From assembly GCA_964552465.1 (NCBI GenBank), contig CAZKGR010000050.1, positions 1-13,907 of the forward strand: a DNA stretch of 13,907 nucleotides, in the 5' to 3' direction. Made by a program: the position numbers and the translations under genes. This document shows positions 6,410-13,791 of the stretch, piece after piece. The notes under the pieces are model-generated. The model had not been told where the DNA came from. It made no database searches and was given only the letters and a program-made list of their open reading frames with translations. Position 1 is the first letter of the stretch. Each line of letters begins with the position of its first letter. The stretch comes from BMS3BBIN04 sp964552465. Lineage in GTDB: Bacteria; Electryoneota; Electryoneia; Electryoneales; Electryoneaceae.

Positions 6410-9199
6410 ATGAATATAGATAGTGAGAAAGCAGAAGATTGGATTTCTGCGAGCCCGCTTCTTCAAGAGTCCTTTGCGAATGAGAATCTTCACGAAATCC
6501 TCATGAACAGCACAGCTGTTGGAGTGATTCTCGTACAGGATGATCAGGTTCTGTTTGCTAACTCCGCAATGAGAAATTATATCGGCACAAAGGAACCGAC
6601 CATTGTTGGAATTAACCCGTACACACTTTTTTACGAGGCTGATCGTAAACAGATAAAGCAATTGTGTACCAATGTGATGGAACACCATGAGCCCCCCAGG
6701 GGGTTTGAAGCTCGAATATCACGTGTGGACGATACTCCGCTTTGGGTTGAATGTCATCCCACCGTAATACAACTGCAAAATCGTCAGGCGGCGTTGCTGA
6801 CTCTAACCGACATTTCAGCCCGTAAAAAGCTGGCTGAAGCTGAAACAGCTCTGCAAACCATCCTTCTCGCCGCGATCGAACAAAGCCCTGCAGGCCTGAT
6901 GATTGTTGACTATCCGGATATGATTGTACGTAGTGCAAACCGTGAGGCGAAACGATTACGCGGATACGATGATAGTGTTAATCCAGTAGGTCAACCGATA
7001 TTAGATTTTTCGATGAACTGCCGGTTTTTGAATAGCAATGAGGTGCAATACAAACACGGTGAATACCCGCTGAATCGTGCGCTGGATGGTGGTGAGTCAA
7101 TCAGCAATGAGGAGATGATTGTCGAGAGACCCGATGGATCTCGAGAGTGGGTGTTGGTACAGGCCGAACCCATCACCAATGATGCCGGCGAAACAATCGC
7201 TGGAATTATTCTTACTTCAGATATCACGGAACGGAAAGTCGCTGAAGAATCGATTAAACAACTCGTTGAAGATCTTCAACATGTGAAACGTGATCTTGAA
7301 AAACAGAATTCCGACCTCCAACGGGCAGAGGAGCGGATAAATGCATCGTTGGACCAATACACTGATCTGTATGAGAACGCTCCCGTAGGGTATCTGTCGA
7401 TATCAACAAAGGGAGTTGTCGAACGTGCAAACATGACAGCGTGCAAAATCCTGAATATCAGCAACACAACACTGATGCACCGCTCAATTATGAATTTGGT
7501 AGTCAGCCGCCATATGAGCACACTCGCGGATCATCTCGCATCCGTTGTTGAACAACAGAAACGCCTTTCCTGTGAGGTTGAACTTAAAGCTGATGATGAA
7601 GAGCGGCGATTTGTCCGCATCGAGAGCGCTCCTGCGACCACAAAGGATGGTACTTCACATTTGAGAGTGGCGGTGGTCGACATCTCGAAACGGATGCACG
7701 CTGAAATCAAGCTGGCACGTAGTGAACAGCGTTATCGGATGATCGTTGAAAGCCCTCTGTCGATAGTCGGTGTTATCGGTGCAGACTATAAGGTCACATT
7801 TGCGAGCCAGGGGTTGTGTGACATTTCCAGGTATCCGTATCGCGAACTCATTGGAAGAGATTTCCGCGATTTCCTCACTGACGAGCAACGCGAACTGGTT
7901 TCCGAACGATATGAACGACGACGAAAAGGTGAAAAAGTACCTGATCAGTATGAACTCGATATGATAATAAAGGATGGTACCAAACGTTCGCTAATCGCCA
8001 ATTTCTTCCTGGTGACAGGTCCAGGTGGGCGGATGGAAACCGTGTTCAATGCTGTAGACATCACATATAGGAAAGAAGCGCAGGAAAAATTGATGAGGTT
8101 AGAAGAGCAGTTCATGAAGCTGTTCGAACAATCGCTGGACGCTGTTTATGTTTTAACGAATGAACAGTTCATCAAAGTAAATCCCGCATTTGAAAAAATG
8201 TTTGGGTATACGAGTAACGAAATTTGTAGTCCTGATTTCGAAATCTGCACGTTGATTTCACCCCCAGACCGCGAACGAATCACTAATCGCATTAATAATA
8301 TGATCAACAGCAGAGAAGTTGATCTGGCACCGAACTTTACCGGTATTGACTCCAAGGGAAATGAACTGGCGTTACAGTCAACCAGTGCTCTGATCAACTG
8401 GGATGGTTCGCCCGCGATACTGGGTTTCGTTCGTGACCTCACAGATCAACAAAGAATGACCCGCCAGATCAAGCAAATAAAAGGGCTGGACTCCATGGGT
8501 CGGGTGGCTGGAGGGATCGCACACGATTTTAGAAACCTGCTGGCTGTGATTTCCGGACAGGCAGAAATCAGTGCCATGCGTATAGAAAAAACTGATCCGA
8601 TACAGGAAGATCTAGCAACAATCCTGAAAACAGCTGAGTCAGCCAAAGAACTCACTCAAAATTTGCTCGACTTCAGCAGAGAAAGAGAAATCACTCCCAA
8701 GAGATTGGATCTGAATGAGCTGGTACACTACTTGGAACAAATGCTATTAAGATTGCTGGGCTCAGATCTCAAACTGAGACTCGAGCTTACAGCCGAAAAA
8801 ATGCCAATTGTCGCGGATAGCAGCCAACTGGAACAAGTCCTTGTTAACTTGGTTGCGAATGCGAGAGATGCCTCCAAAGCTGGTGACACTATCACAATTC
8901 GGACCGAAGCAAACTATGAAATAAACCCTGACGAGTCGCTACTCGATCTTGAACCTGGTAACTATGTGTACTTATGCGTGAAAGATGAGGGTGCCGGTAT
9001 GTCCGATGAAACAATGGAACACATGTTTGAACCATTCTATACAACCAAGGAAAGAGGCAAAGGAACGGGCCTCGGATTGTCCACAGTCTTCGGATCAATC
9101 AAACAGAATCGGGGTCACGTCGAAGTCAACAGCAAACTTGGTACTGGAACAGAATTTCGTATCATTCTACCTGTTGCGAACGAAAATGGATCAAGCTGA
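6410..9199 (+). CDS. Soluble multi-PAS sensor histidine kinase
   Basis: A 929-residue two-component sensor with no predicted membrane segment or signal peptide, so probably cytosolic. Five PAS-type domains are visible at about 25-140, 150-275, 312-430, 440-555 and 565-682, several ending in the usual DI/DL-T/S motif (LTDISARKK, TSDITERK, VVDISKR, VRDLTDQQ). A short coiled coil lies near 278-312. The kinase core has an H-box AHDFRNLLAVISG with the phospho-acceptor His705, an N-box with NLVANARDA (813-821), DEGAGM (859-864), MFEPFYTT (872-879) and GKGTGLGLS (883-891), so all catalytic motifs are intact. There is no receiver domain and no response regulator gene nearby, so it looks like an orphan kinase with an unknown signal. 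No clear ribosome binding site precedes the ATG at 6410, but the first PAS begins about 25 residues in, so a later start would cut it. Confidence 0.93.
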   Translation: MNIDSEKAEDWISASPLLQESFANENLHEILMNSTAVGVILVQDDQVLFANSAMRNYIGTKEPTIVGINPYTLFYEADRKQIKQLCTNVMEHHEPPRGFEARISRVDDTPLWVECHPTVIQLQNRQAALLTLTDISARKKLAEAETALQTILLAAIEQSPAGLMIVDYPDMIVRSANREAKRLRGYDDSVNPVGQPILDFSMNCRFLNSNEVQYKHGEYPLNRALDGGESISNEEMIVERPDGSREWVLVQAEPITNDAGETIAGIILTSDITERKVAEESIKQLVEDLQHVKRDLEKQNSDLQRAEERINASLDQYTDLYENAPVGYLSISTKGVVERANMTACKILNISNTTLMHRSIMNLVVSRHMSTLADHLASVVEQQKRLSCEVELKADDEERRFVRIESAPATTKDGTSHLRVAVVDISKRMHAEIKLARSEQRYRMIVESPLSIVGVIGADYKVTFASQGLCDISRYPYRELIGRDFRDFLTDEQRELVSERYERRRKGEKVPDQYELDMIIKDGTKRSLIANFFLVTGPGGRMETVFNAVDITYRKEAQEKLMRLEEQFMKLFEQSLDAVYVLTNEQFIKVNPAFEKMFGYTSNEICSPDFEICTLISPPDRERITNRINNMINSREVDLAPNFTGIDSKGNELALQSTSALINWDGSPAILGFVRDLTDQQRMTRQIKQIKGLDSMGRVAGGIAHDFRNLLAVISGQAEISAMRIEKTDPIQEDLATILKTAESAKELTQNLLDFSREREITPKRLDLNELVHYLEQMLLRLLGSDLKLRLELTAEKMPIVADSSQLEQVLVNLVANARDASKAGDTITIRTEANYEINPDESLLDLEPGNYVYLCVKDEGAGMSDETMEHMFEPFYTTKERGKGTGLGLSTVFGSIKQNRGHVEVNSKLGTGTEFRIILPVANENGSS

Positions 9200-9257
9200 G
9201 CTGCAGTTACTACTAATTGATAGAAATCATCAGGCAGGAATCAACTCTTAAGACACA

Positions 9258-10439
9258 TCAGGCCATGATTCGCAATCGCAGGTCAGGATCGTGTGAGAAA
9301 TCCAGCGTCTTTGGGCGAACGCGATGCCCGGTCGGATCTGCATAAAGGATGAGCACAGGCCGAGCTGGATCGTGACTCTGATCCTTCACCACACCATAGT
9401 ATCCCTCGAAACCAAACGAAGAACTCTCTTGAATCTGTACCATGGCGCCGGTAGGATAAAGGCAGACAATCCGGCTGAATACCTGGCATACAGCTTGGTT
9501 GAAACACTTGCGACTTAACGCCATGATCAACGCCAAGGCGTCAGCAGGTTGCAAACGCTGCGGAAGTTCGCCAGTTCCATTCACAAGATTGTCGTACGCG
9601 CTGGCTACGGAGATGATCTCAGCATAACGGTGAATCAAGCCGCTTTCATGACTGTCGGCACGTGTCGGTGGCTGGTTGTCACCGCACAAACCCTGGGGCC
9701 AGCCTCCGCCATCCTGCCATTCGCGATGATGCAGGATCGACAAACGCTCGGCTTTCAGTGCCGGGTTCGTGTTGTGCATCAGGATGAAACCGTACACAGG
9801 ATATTCTCTGAACAGGTCCGCGTCGCGCTCGGCGATCATGTGTTCGGGGACCATCATTTCGTCACCGAGACATGTCTTGCCAACCTCATGCAGCAAGGCG
9901 GCCAAACCCAGCTCTCGCAATTGACGGTTGGTAAATCCAAACTGGCGTGCGAGCAGAACGGAGAGGGAAACAACATTCACCGCATGACGGTACATATACG
10001 TCGCCTGGGTGAGTTGGGCGAACACGTCTATCAGACCAACACTGCGGTTGACGATATCGCGGATGATCGTCGAGACCGCCATCGACATCTCTTCAACCTG
10101 CGGAACATTTAAGATCTCTGCATGTGTTTCGAGGAATTCACGCGTTATCTTTGCGGACTCAGCCTCGAGACGGACGGCATCGCGGAGCTGATCAAAGCTG
10201 TCACGGACGGTAGCTTCTGCAATCTGGCGAGATATATCGCTAAGTACATCTTGCGGATTTACATCTTCGAAGCCATCTTCTTCAACATAGATGTAGCTGA
10301 AACCGTGCTTGTGCAGGAGAGTGATATAACGATCATCAATTGTCTGGCCAGAGGCCAATAGAATGGCGTTCAAACCGGAGTAAATTGTCCGGCCTAGAAC
10401 CATACCTGGACTGAGCTCGTCGAGTGGAATCCTACGCAA
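9258..10439 (-). CDS. HD-GYP-type signalling protein with degenerate metal-binding residues
   Basis: A 393-residue protein with the layout of c-di-GMP phosphodiesterases of the HD-GYP family. An N-terminal segment (1-55, LSPGMVLGRTIY) precedes a helical linker, an HD domain (about 145-290) and a C-terminal beta segment (330-393) common in these proteins. His152 (RHAVNVV), His184 of the HD pair, Lys188 and His237-His238 are kept. The Asp of HD is Glu185 (codon GAG), the His of the usual HPxxG is Tyr213, and the later metal-binding Asp is Ser280. The GYP triplet reads GWP (246-248). It may therefore bind c-di-GMP or a partner rather than hydrolyse it; this is inference. The start is TTG at 10439, with GGAG 8 bases upstream. 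An ATG inside this site is out of frame. It is convergent with the histidine kinase, and the 58 bases between them show no clear terminator. Confidence 0.88.
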   Translation of the reverse strand: MRRIPLDELSPGMVLGRTIYSGLNAILLASGQTIDDRYITLLHKHGFSYIYVEEDGFEDVNPQDVLSDISRQIAEATVRDSFDQLRDAVRLEAESAKITREFLETHAEILNVPQVEEMSMAVSTIIRDIVNRSVGLIDVFAQLTQATYMYRHAVNVVSLSVLLARQFGFTNRQLRELGLAALLHEVGKTCLGDEMMVPEHMIAERDADLFREYPVYGFILMHNTNPALKAERLSILHHREWQDGGGWPQGLCGDNQPPTRADSHESGLIHRYAEIISVASAYDNLVNGTGELPQRLQPADALALIMALSRKCFNQAVCQVFSRIVCLYPTGAMVQIQESSSFGFEGYYGVVKDQSHDPARPVLILYADPTGHRVRPKTLDFSHDPDLRLRIMA

Positions 10440-10803
10440 CGGGTCATCTCCAACTGGACCGCATAGGTCGAGTGAGACTCTTGGAACAACTTGTTGCCAA
10501 CGACGGTGTCTTCACCGGGTTGGAAATCCGTAATACTGTGACCATACCATAATGAAAAATACCCAAGAATACAAGATCCAGCTATCTTATTTTGAAACTC
10601 TAAAGACCCAAAGAGTATCTAAAAGTGAGTGATTGCAGTGTATTCAGCTACTTTCTTACGTGAGCGCACTTGCTCTCTCTTATCATGTCATTTGAGTGTA
10701 GAGAGGATATAGAGAGAACTTCGAGATCTTTAGAGAGTGCTCTCGAGACCATAGAGTTAAGCAGAAAACACTTCACTCTTGATGAGTTTCACCATCTACG
10801 TTG
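10440..10803. other. Gene-free divergent intergenic region
   Basis: No open frame with a family match or ribosome binding site is visible in these 364 bases. It is AT-richer than its neighbours and should hold the promoters of the HD-GYP gene (leftward) and rseC (rightward), but I see no hexamer pair good enough to name. Its right half has the phased TAGAGAG series listed separately. Two weak 5-bp dyads (near 10571-10586 and 10597-10616) are below the level I would call. Confidence 0.5.
10699..10756. repeat. Helically phased TAGAGAG-like motif series
   Basis: TAGAGAG occurs at 10699, 10710 and 10731. Related units are TCGAGAT at 10721, TCGAGAC at 10743 and TAGAG at 10752. The starts are 11, 11, 10, 12 and 9 bases apart, about one DNA turn each. 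It ends about 48 bases before the rseC start. A CT-rich counterpart, TGCTCTCTCT, lies at 10671-10680. It could be a multi-site regulator binding region, but the purine bias could also create it. Confidence 0.4.
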
Positions 10804-11298
10804 ATGCTTGTGACCATAATCCATCTACCAGAACAACCTGAGAATATCCCTGTCGAGATGGGGATCGTGATTGAGATAGAGGGAGAACTCGTACGCGTTC
10901 AACCTCATCAACATACTGCCTGCACTAGCTGCGGGTCCAGTCAGATCTGCTTCCCGGAGAATAAACCGGCACCCATCATTGAGGCCAATCTGAGTCAAAA
11001 AGTGAATGTTGGTGATCTCGTCGAACTCAAGCATCAGGTTACCCCGCGCTTGTTTGCAGCCCTGATCGTCTTCGGCTTACCGGTAGTGACCATGCTCTCC
11101 GGAGTGCTCCTCGGCCTGAACGCTACCGGGAGTGAGTCCCAGGGAGGTATCGCGGGAGCGCTCGCTGGACTGGCGCTCGGCCTCCTTCTTGTTAGGTTCG
11201 TCAACCGTCTCGTCAAAACAAACGCGTCGCTACGTCCAACAGTTGGTAGCGTGCTCGATCCTCATACACTGACACCGATCGAAAACTCAGGCGACTGA
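10804..11298 (+). CDS. rseC: RseC/MucC-family membrane protein
   Basis: A small inner-membrane protein of the RseC/MucC family. Members modulate the sigma-E stress response in Proteobacteria, and relatives accompany Rnf/Rsx electron-transfer complexes in many bacteria. The protein has 164 residues from the ATG at 10804; a TTG directly before it would add one residue. It shows the family pattern: an N-terminal IVIEIEGELVRVQP strand region, then cysteines in CTSCGSSQIC (Cys40, Cys43, Cys49), a basic/polar stretch, and two hydrophobic membrane segments (about 83-104 and 113-132). The family usually has four cysteines near the N-terminus; only three are seen here. An ATG at 10858 also fits the usual family N-terminus, so the start is uncertain. 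The stop is one base before the start of queG, indicating an operon with coupled translation. No Rnf genes are visible. Confidence 0.8.
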   Translation: MLVTIIHLPEQPENIPVEMGIVIEIEGELVRVQPHQHTACTSCGSSQICFPENKPAPIIEANLSQKVNVGDLVELKHQVTPRLFAALIVFGLPVVTMLSGVLLGLNATGSESQGGIAGALAGLALGLLLVRFVNRLVKTNASLRPTVGSVLDPHTLTPIENSGD

Positions 11299-11299
11299 G

Positions 11300-12496
11300 G
11301 TGCCACACAACGCTCAACAACCTCCCGTTAATAACCAATCGGCGGACTTAACAACCAACTTGAGGTCGTTGATCAAGCAGGCTGCTTTTCAGCTCGGTTT
11401 CAACTTCGCAGTTATTGCTCCATCCAAACCACCGCCGCACGCGAATAAACTCGTGACGTGGCTCGACCAAGGCAACAACGGAACCATGCGTTGGATGGAG
11501 AAGCATCCTGAACGTCGCATGGACCCCCGCGTGCAATGGCCGGATGGCAAGTCGATCCTCTCCGTCGGCATGAGCTATCACCAACCGCGACCGTTGAATG
11601 CGCCAGATCAGAATGACCCATCTCGAGGACGGTTTGCCCAATACGCCTGGGGTTTGGACTATCATGACCTGCTTTTGCCCAGACTGAAAGCACTTGCGCG
11701 AACCATCGACTATCTCGTCGGCGAACCGGTTGCCTCACGAGCGTACGTGGACACAGCTCCGATCCTCGAGCGACCTGTCGCAGCATCCGCTGGCGCAGGA
11801 TTCATCGGCAAGCATACGCTGCTGATTACCTGGCGGCACGGCTCATACTATGTCCTCGGTGAGTTGCTCCTCGACCTCGAGCTTACATCTGATCCTCAGA
11901 AGAATGCGATGTTTGGCTGCGGTGGATGTCACCTGTGCATTGACGCTTGCCCTACCGGTGCATTGGATGATCCATATGTTAACCAGTCTAACCGCTGCAT
12001 CAGCTACCTGACCATTGAGCACCGTGGTGTGATTCCACGCGAGCTGCGCTCAAAGATGGGTAACTGGGTATTCGGCTGCGATATCTGTCAACAGGCATGT
12101 CCGTACAACGCGCGTGGTTTGCTGCCAACACGCGAGGAATGGTTCGAGCCACGTGTGCCAGACTGGGGCGCGCCGAAGCTGCTCGATTTGATCGCGCTCG
12201 ATGACAAGCAGTTCAGCGCGATGTTCAAGGGTAGTCCGGTGAAACGAACGAAGCGCCGAGGCTTGCTCCGTAATGTTGCCATAGCCCTCGGTAACTGGGG
12301 CAGCGACGAGGCAATTCCAGCGCTGGTACGCGTGATGACCGATGAACCTGAACCACTCATCCGTGCGCATGCTGCGTGGGCGCTGGGGCAATTGCGCGAG
12401 TTCAAAACAGCGCGCGAGGCGTTGGACAAAGCCCGGCAGCTTGAGGAAGACGAGACCGTCCGCGAAGAGCTTGAAAAAGCTCTCAACCACGATTAG
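11300..12496 (+). CDS. queG: Epoxyqueuosine reductase QueG
   Basis: QueG is a cytosolic cobalamin-dependent iron-sulfur enzyme that reduces epoxyqueuosine to queuosine in tRNAs with GUN anticodons, the last step of queuosine synthesis. The 398-residue protein has the full architecture: an N-terminal cobalamin-binding region with the motif YVDTAPILER (149-158, with the expected catalytic Asp151) and GFIGKHTLLI (167-176); two 4Fe-4S clusters from FGCGGCHLCIDACP (Cys207, 210, 213, 217) and NRCISY plus FGCDICQQACP (Cys233, 260, 263, 267); and C-terminal HEAT-like repeats (about 322-395). Length is close to known QueG proteins. The start is GTG, one base after the rseC stop, and no other start precedes the conserved N-terminal helix at a better place. 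The final residues NHD come from repeat-like DNA (see the repeat at 12485-12558). Confidence 0.95.
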   Translation: MPHNAQQPPVNNQSADLTTNLRSLIKQAAFQLGFNFAVIAPSKPPPHANKLVTWLDQGNNGTMRWMEKHPERRMDPRVQWPDGKSILSVGMSYHQPRPLNAPDQNDPSRGRFAQYAWGLDYHDLLLPRLKALARTIDYLVGEPVASRAYVDTAPILERPVAASAGAGFIGKHTLLITWRHGSYYVLGELLLDLELTSDPQKNAMFGCGGCHLCIDACPTGALDDPYVNQSNRCISYLTIEHRGVIPRELRSKMGNWVFGCDICQQACPYNARGLLPTREEWFEPRVPDWGAPKLLDLIALDDKQFSAMFKGSPVKRTKRRGLLRNVAIALGNWGSDEAIPALVRVMTDEPEPLIRAHAAWALGQLREFKTAREALDKARQLEEDETVREELEKALNHD

Positions 12497-12558
12497 CACG
12501 AATACACACACAAACACAGATCTTTAACCACGGAATACGCGGACCACACGGAGAAAGA
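12485..12558 (+). repeat. Degenerate ACCACG-type intergenic repeat, left copy
   Basis: The segment runs AACCACGAT, CACGAATACACAC, TTAACCACGGAATACGCGG and ACCACACGGAG, an irregular series of short ACCACG/CACGAATAC words. It begins inside the last codons of queG and continues past its stop. Its ACCACGGAATAC core appears inverted at 12724-12771. Series of such words are common in intergenic DNA of several environmental bacterial groups, with unknown role. Confidence 0.55.
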
Positions 12559-12723
12559 GAAGATAATACTGTGGAAAAAACACCAACTACTCCACTATAA
12601 TAATCAGAGGGCAATTGTCATGCATTAGACTGCTAAACGCTTTTATTCCCAGCAATAGACTTTCTCAGGTCATTGATGATTGCTTCATCATTAAATAGTC
12701 TGTCGCTTTGGTTCTACTCGTCT

Positions 12724-12771
12724 TGATTCGTGGTTCAGGTTGTTTCCGAGTATTCCGTGTATTCCGTGGTG
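12724..12771 (-). repeat. Degenerate ACCACG-type intergenic repeat, right (inverted) copy
   Basis: Read on the minus strand, this holds ACCACGGAATACACGGAATA, then a CTCGGAAACA stretch, then GAACCACGAATC. It uses the same words as the left copy in opposite orientation. Together the copies enclose about 165 bases. Confidence 0.55.
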
Positions 12772-12855
12772 GAATTATGTTGTGAGCGCCCGAGTGGCGG
12801 CAGGACCATCTGTTCCCGATATTCCAACACCAACCACGATTTCTCACACTATCGA

Positions 12856-12865
12856 AGAGGGGGAG
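12856..12865 (+). promoter_or_regulatory. Strong ribosome binding site of the enoyl-CoA hydratase gene
   Basis: The purine run AGAGGGGGAG ends 4 bases before the ATG at 12870. It contains a full GGAG core and is by far the strongest such site in the window, suggesting high translation. Confidence 0.75.
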
Positions 12866-12869
12866 AAGC

Positions 12870-13646
12870 ATGGCCTACGAGAAGCTGCACATTGACGTTG
12901 ACGGCGCCATCGCCACCATTACTATCGACAATCCGAAAGCGAACACACTCGCAACGCAGGTTGTGAGCGAGCTGGATAAAGCCTTCGCCGAAGTTAAAAA
13001 GATGGATGATGTCAAGGCCGTGATCCTGACCGGCGCGGGCAAGATGTTTGTCGCGGGAGCGGACATCACCGAACTGAACAAACTTGATTCGCTCGGCGCA
13101 GTCGAATACGCACGTTACGGTCAGCACCTGATGACCCGCATCGAGAACCTGAACAAGCCAGTTATCGCTGCAGTCAACGGTTACGCGCTCGGCGGCGGTT
13201 GCGAGATCGCAATGGCGTGTACACTCCGCATCGCATCCGAGAAGGCTGTCTTCGGTCAGCCGGAAGTCAAGCTCGGCTTGATCCCGGGATTCGGTGGCAC
13301 ACAACGTCTGCCGAAAATGGTCGGCATCGGCCCGGCTCTGTACTACCTGCTCACCGGCGATATGTTGCCCGCCGACGAAGCCCACCGTCTCGGGCTGGTC
13401 AACAAGGTCGTCGCTCCGGACGACCTGATGGACGAAGCGAAGAAGGTTGCGAACAAACTGGCAGCAGTTGGCCCGGTCGCGATGAAGCTGGCGAAGGACG
13501 CGGCGTATCGTGGGATGGGAATGGCGTACACCGAATCGATGCGTATGGAAGCGGATCTGTTCGGTGGGTGCTTCGCCACCGAAGATTCCAAAGAAGGCAC
13601 TACAGCATTCCTCGAGAAGCGTGCACCGGATTTCAAGGGTAAGTAA
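12870..13646 (+). CDS. Enoyl-CoA hydratase (crotonase family)
   Basis: A 258-residue cytosolic enzyme of the crotonase family, expected to hydrate trans-2-enoyl-CoA to 3-hydroxyacyl-CoA in fatty acid or butyrate-type metabolism. The family motifs are intact: AGADI (63-67) for the first oxyanion-hole peptide, NGYALGGGCEIAMAC (103-117) with the glycines of the second, and the catalytic Glu112 and Glu132 (FGQPEVKLGLIPGFGGTQRLP region, 128-148), which match the two Glu of rat mitochondrial hydratase. Length is normal for a single-domain hydratase. The presence of both Glu argues for hydratase rather than isomerase or dehalogenase activity. It stands alone, with its own strong ribosome binding site and a terminator after it. 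Third codon positions are markedly richer in G and C than in the histidine kinase, consistent with high expression. The acyl-chain preference cannot be told. Confidence 0.93.
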   Translation: MAYEKLHIDVDGAIATITIDNPKANTLATQVVSELDKAFAEVKKMDDVKAVILTGAGKMFVAGADITELNKLDSLGAVEYARYGQHLMTRIENLNKPVIAAVNGYALGGGCEIAMACTLRIASEKAVFGQPEVKLGLIPGFGGTQRLPKMVGIGPALYYLLTGDMLPADEAHRLGLVNKVVAPDDLMDEAKKVANKLAAVGPVAMKLAKDAAYRGMGMAYTESMRMEADLFGGCFATEDSKEGTTAFLEKRAPDFKGK

Positions 13647-13685
13647 GGACGGAAGCTGGGCTCGGGGCTCTCGGAAAACCATACT

Positions 13686-13720
13686 GGGACACTTACTCCG
13701 CTAAGTGTCCCTTTCTCTTA
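13686..13720 (+). terminator. Intrinsic terminator after the enoyl-CoA hydratase gene
   Basis: A perfect 10-bp stem, GGGACACTTA with TAAGTGTCCC, encloses a CTCCGC loop and is followed by TTTCTCTT. It lies 40 bases after the stop codon. Its 3' arm shares AAGTGTCCCTTT with the terminator at 1250-1277. Confidence 0.8.
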
Positions 13721-13721
13721 C

Positions 13722-13739
13722 CACGGACTTCAGTCCGTG
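13722..13739. repeat. Short perfect palindrome CACGGACT/AGTCCGTG
   Basis: CACGGACT and AGTCCGTG are separated by only TC, forming an 8-bp (or 7-bp with a 4-base loop) hairpin just after the terminator. There is no T-run, so it is not a plain terminator. Its compact form resembles repeated extragenic palindromes, but a single copy is seen here. Confidence 0.5.
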
Positions 13740-13791
13740 AGATAAACATGCCCCTGTGACCCACGTGTAACGTGGTTCGCAGGGGTTATCT
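13740..13791. repeat. Long interrupted palindrome
   Basis: Three nested stems align around one centre: AGATAA/TTATCT, CCCCTG/CAGGGG and CCACGT/ACGTGG. They are separated by a one-sided ACATG bulge, a TGAC/TTCG internal loop and a GTA loop, giving 18 pairs over 52 bases. It directly follows the palindrome at 13722-13739. It could be a mobile-element end, an extragenic palindrome or a structured RNA. No gene or partner sequence in the window decides between these. Confidence 0.5.

Larger units (their letters stand above)
12497..12869. other. Gene-free region between queG and the enoyl-CoA hydratase gene
   Basis: No supported gene is present in these 373 bases. It has the two inverted repeat copies at 12485-12558 and 12724-12771, and an AT-richer centre (12560-12720) with only a weak hairpin TGATGA/TCATCA near 12674-12690. 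A third AACCACGAT word lies near 12834. The final bases hold the ribosome binding site of the next gene. I see no clear queG terminator and no clear promoter. Confidence 0.5.

Noticed and set aside
9200..9257. Terminator between the kinase and the HD-GYP gene
   Set aside because: Only a very weak TGAT/ATCA dyad is visible, without a T-run.
10504..10516. Hairpin CGGTG/CACCG upstream of the HD-GYP gene
   Set aside because: A 5-bp stem with no other support is common by chance.
12849..13682. Long minus-strand open frame of 277 codons opposite the enoyl-CoA hydratase
   Set aside because: It mirrors a gene with intact catalytic motifs and a strong ribosome binding site. Its protein has no recognisable domain and is rich in His, Arg and Cys, as expected of an antisense shadow.
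13740..13791. Integron attC site
   Set aside because: The outer arms do not contain the RYYYAAC/GTTRRRY core sites, and no cassette arrangement or integrase is present.
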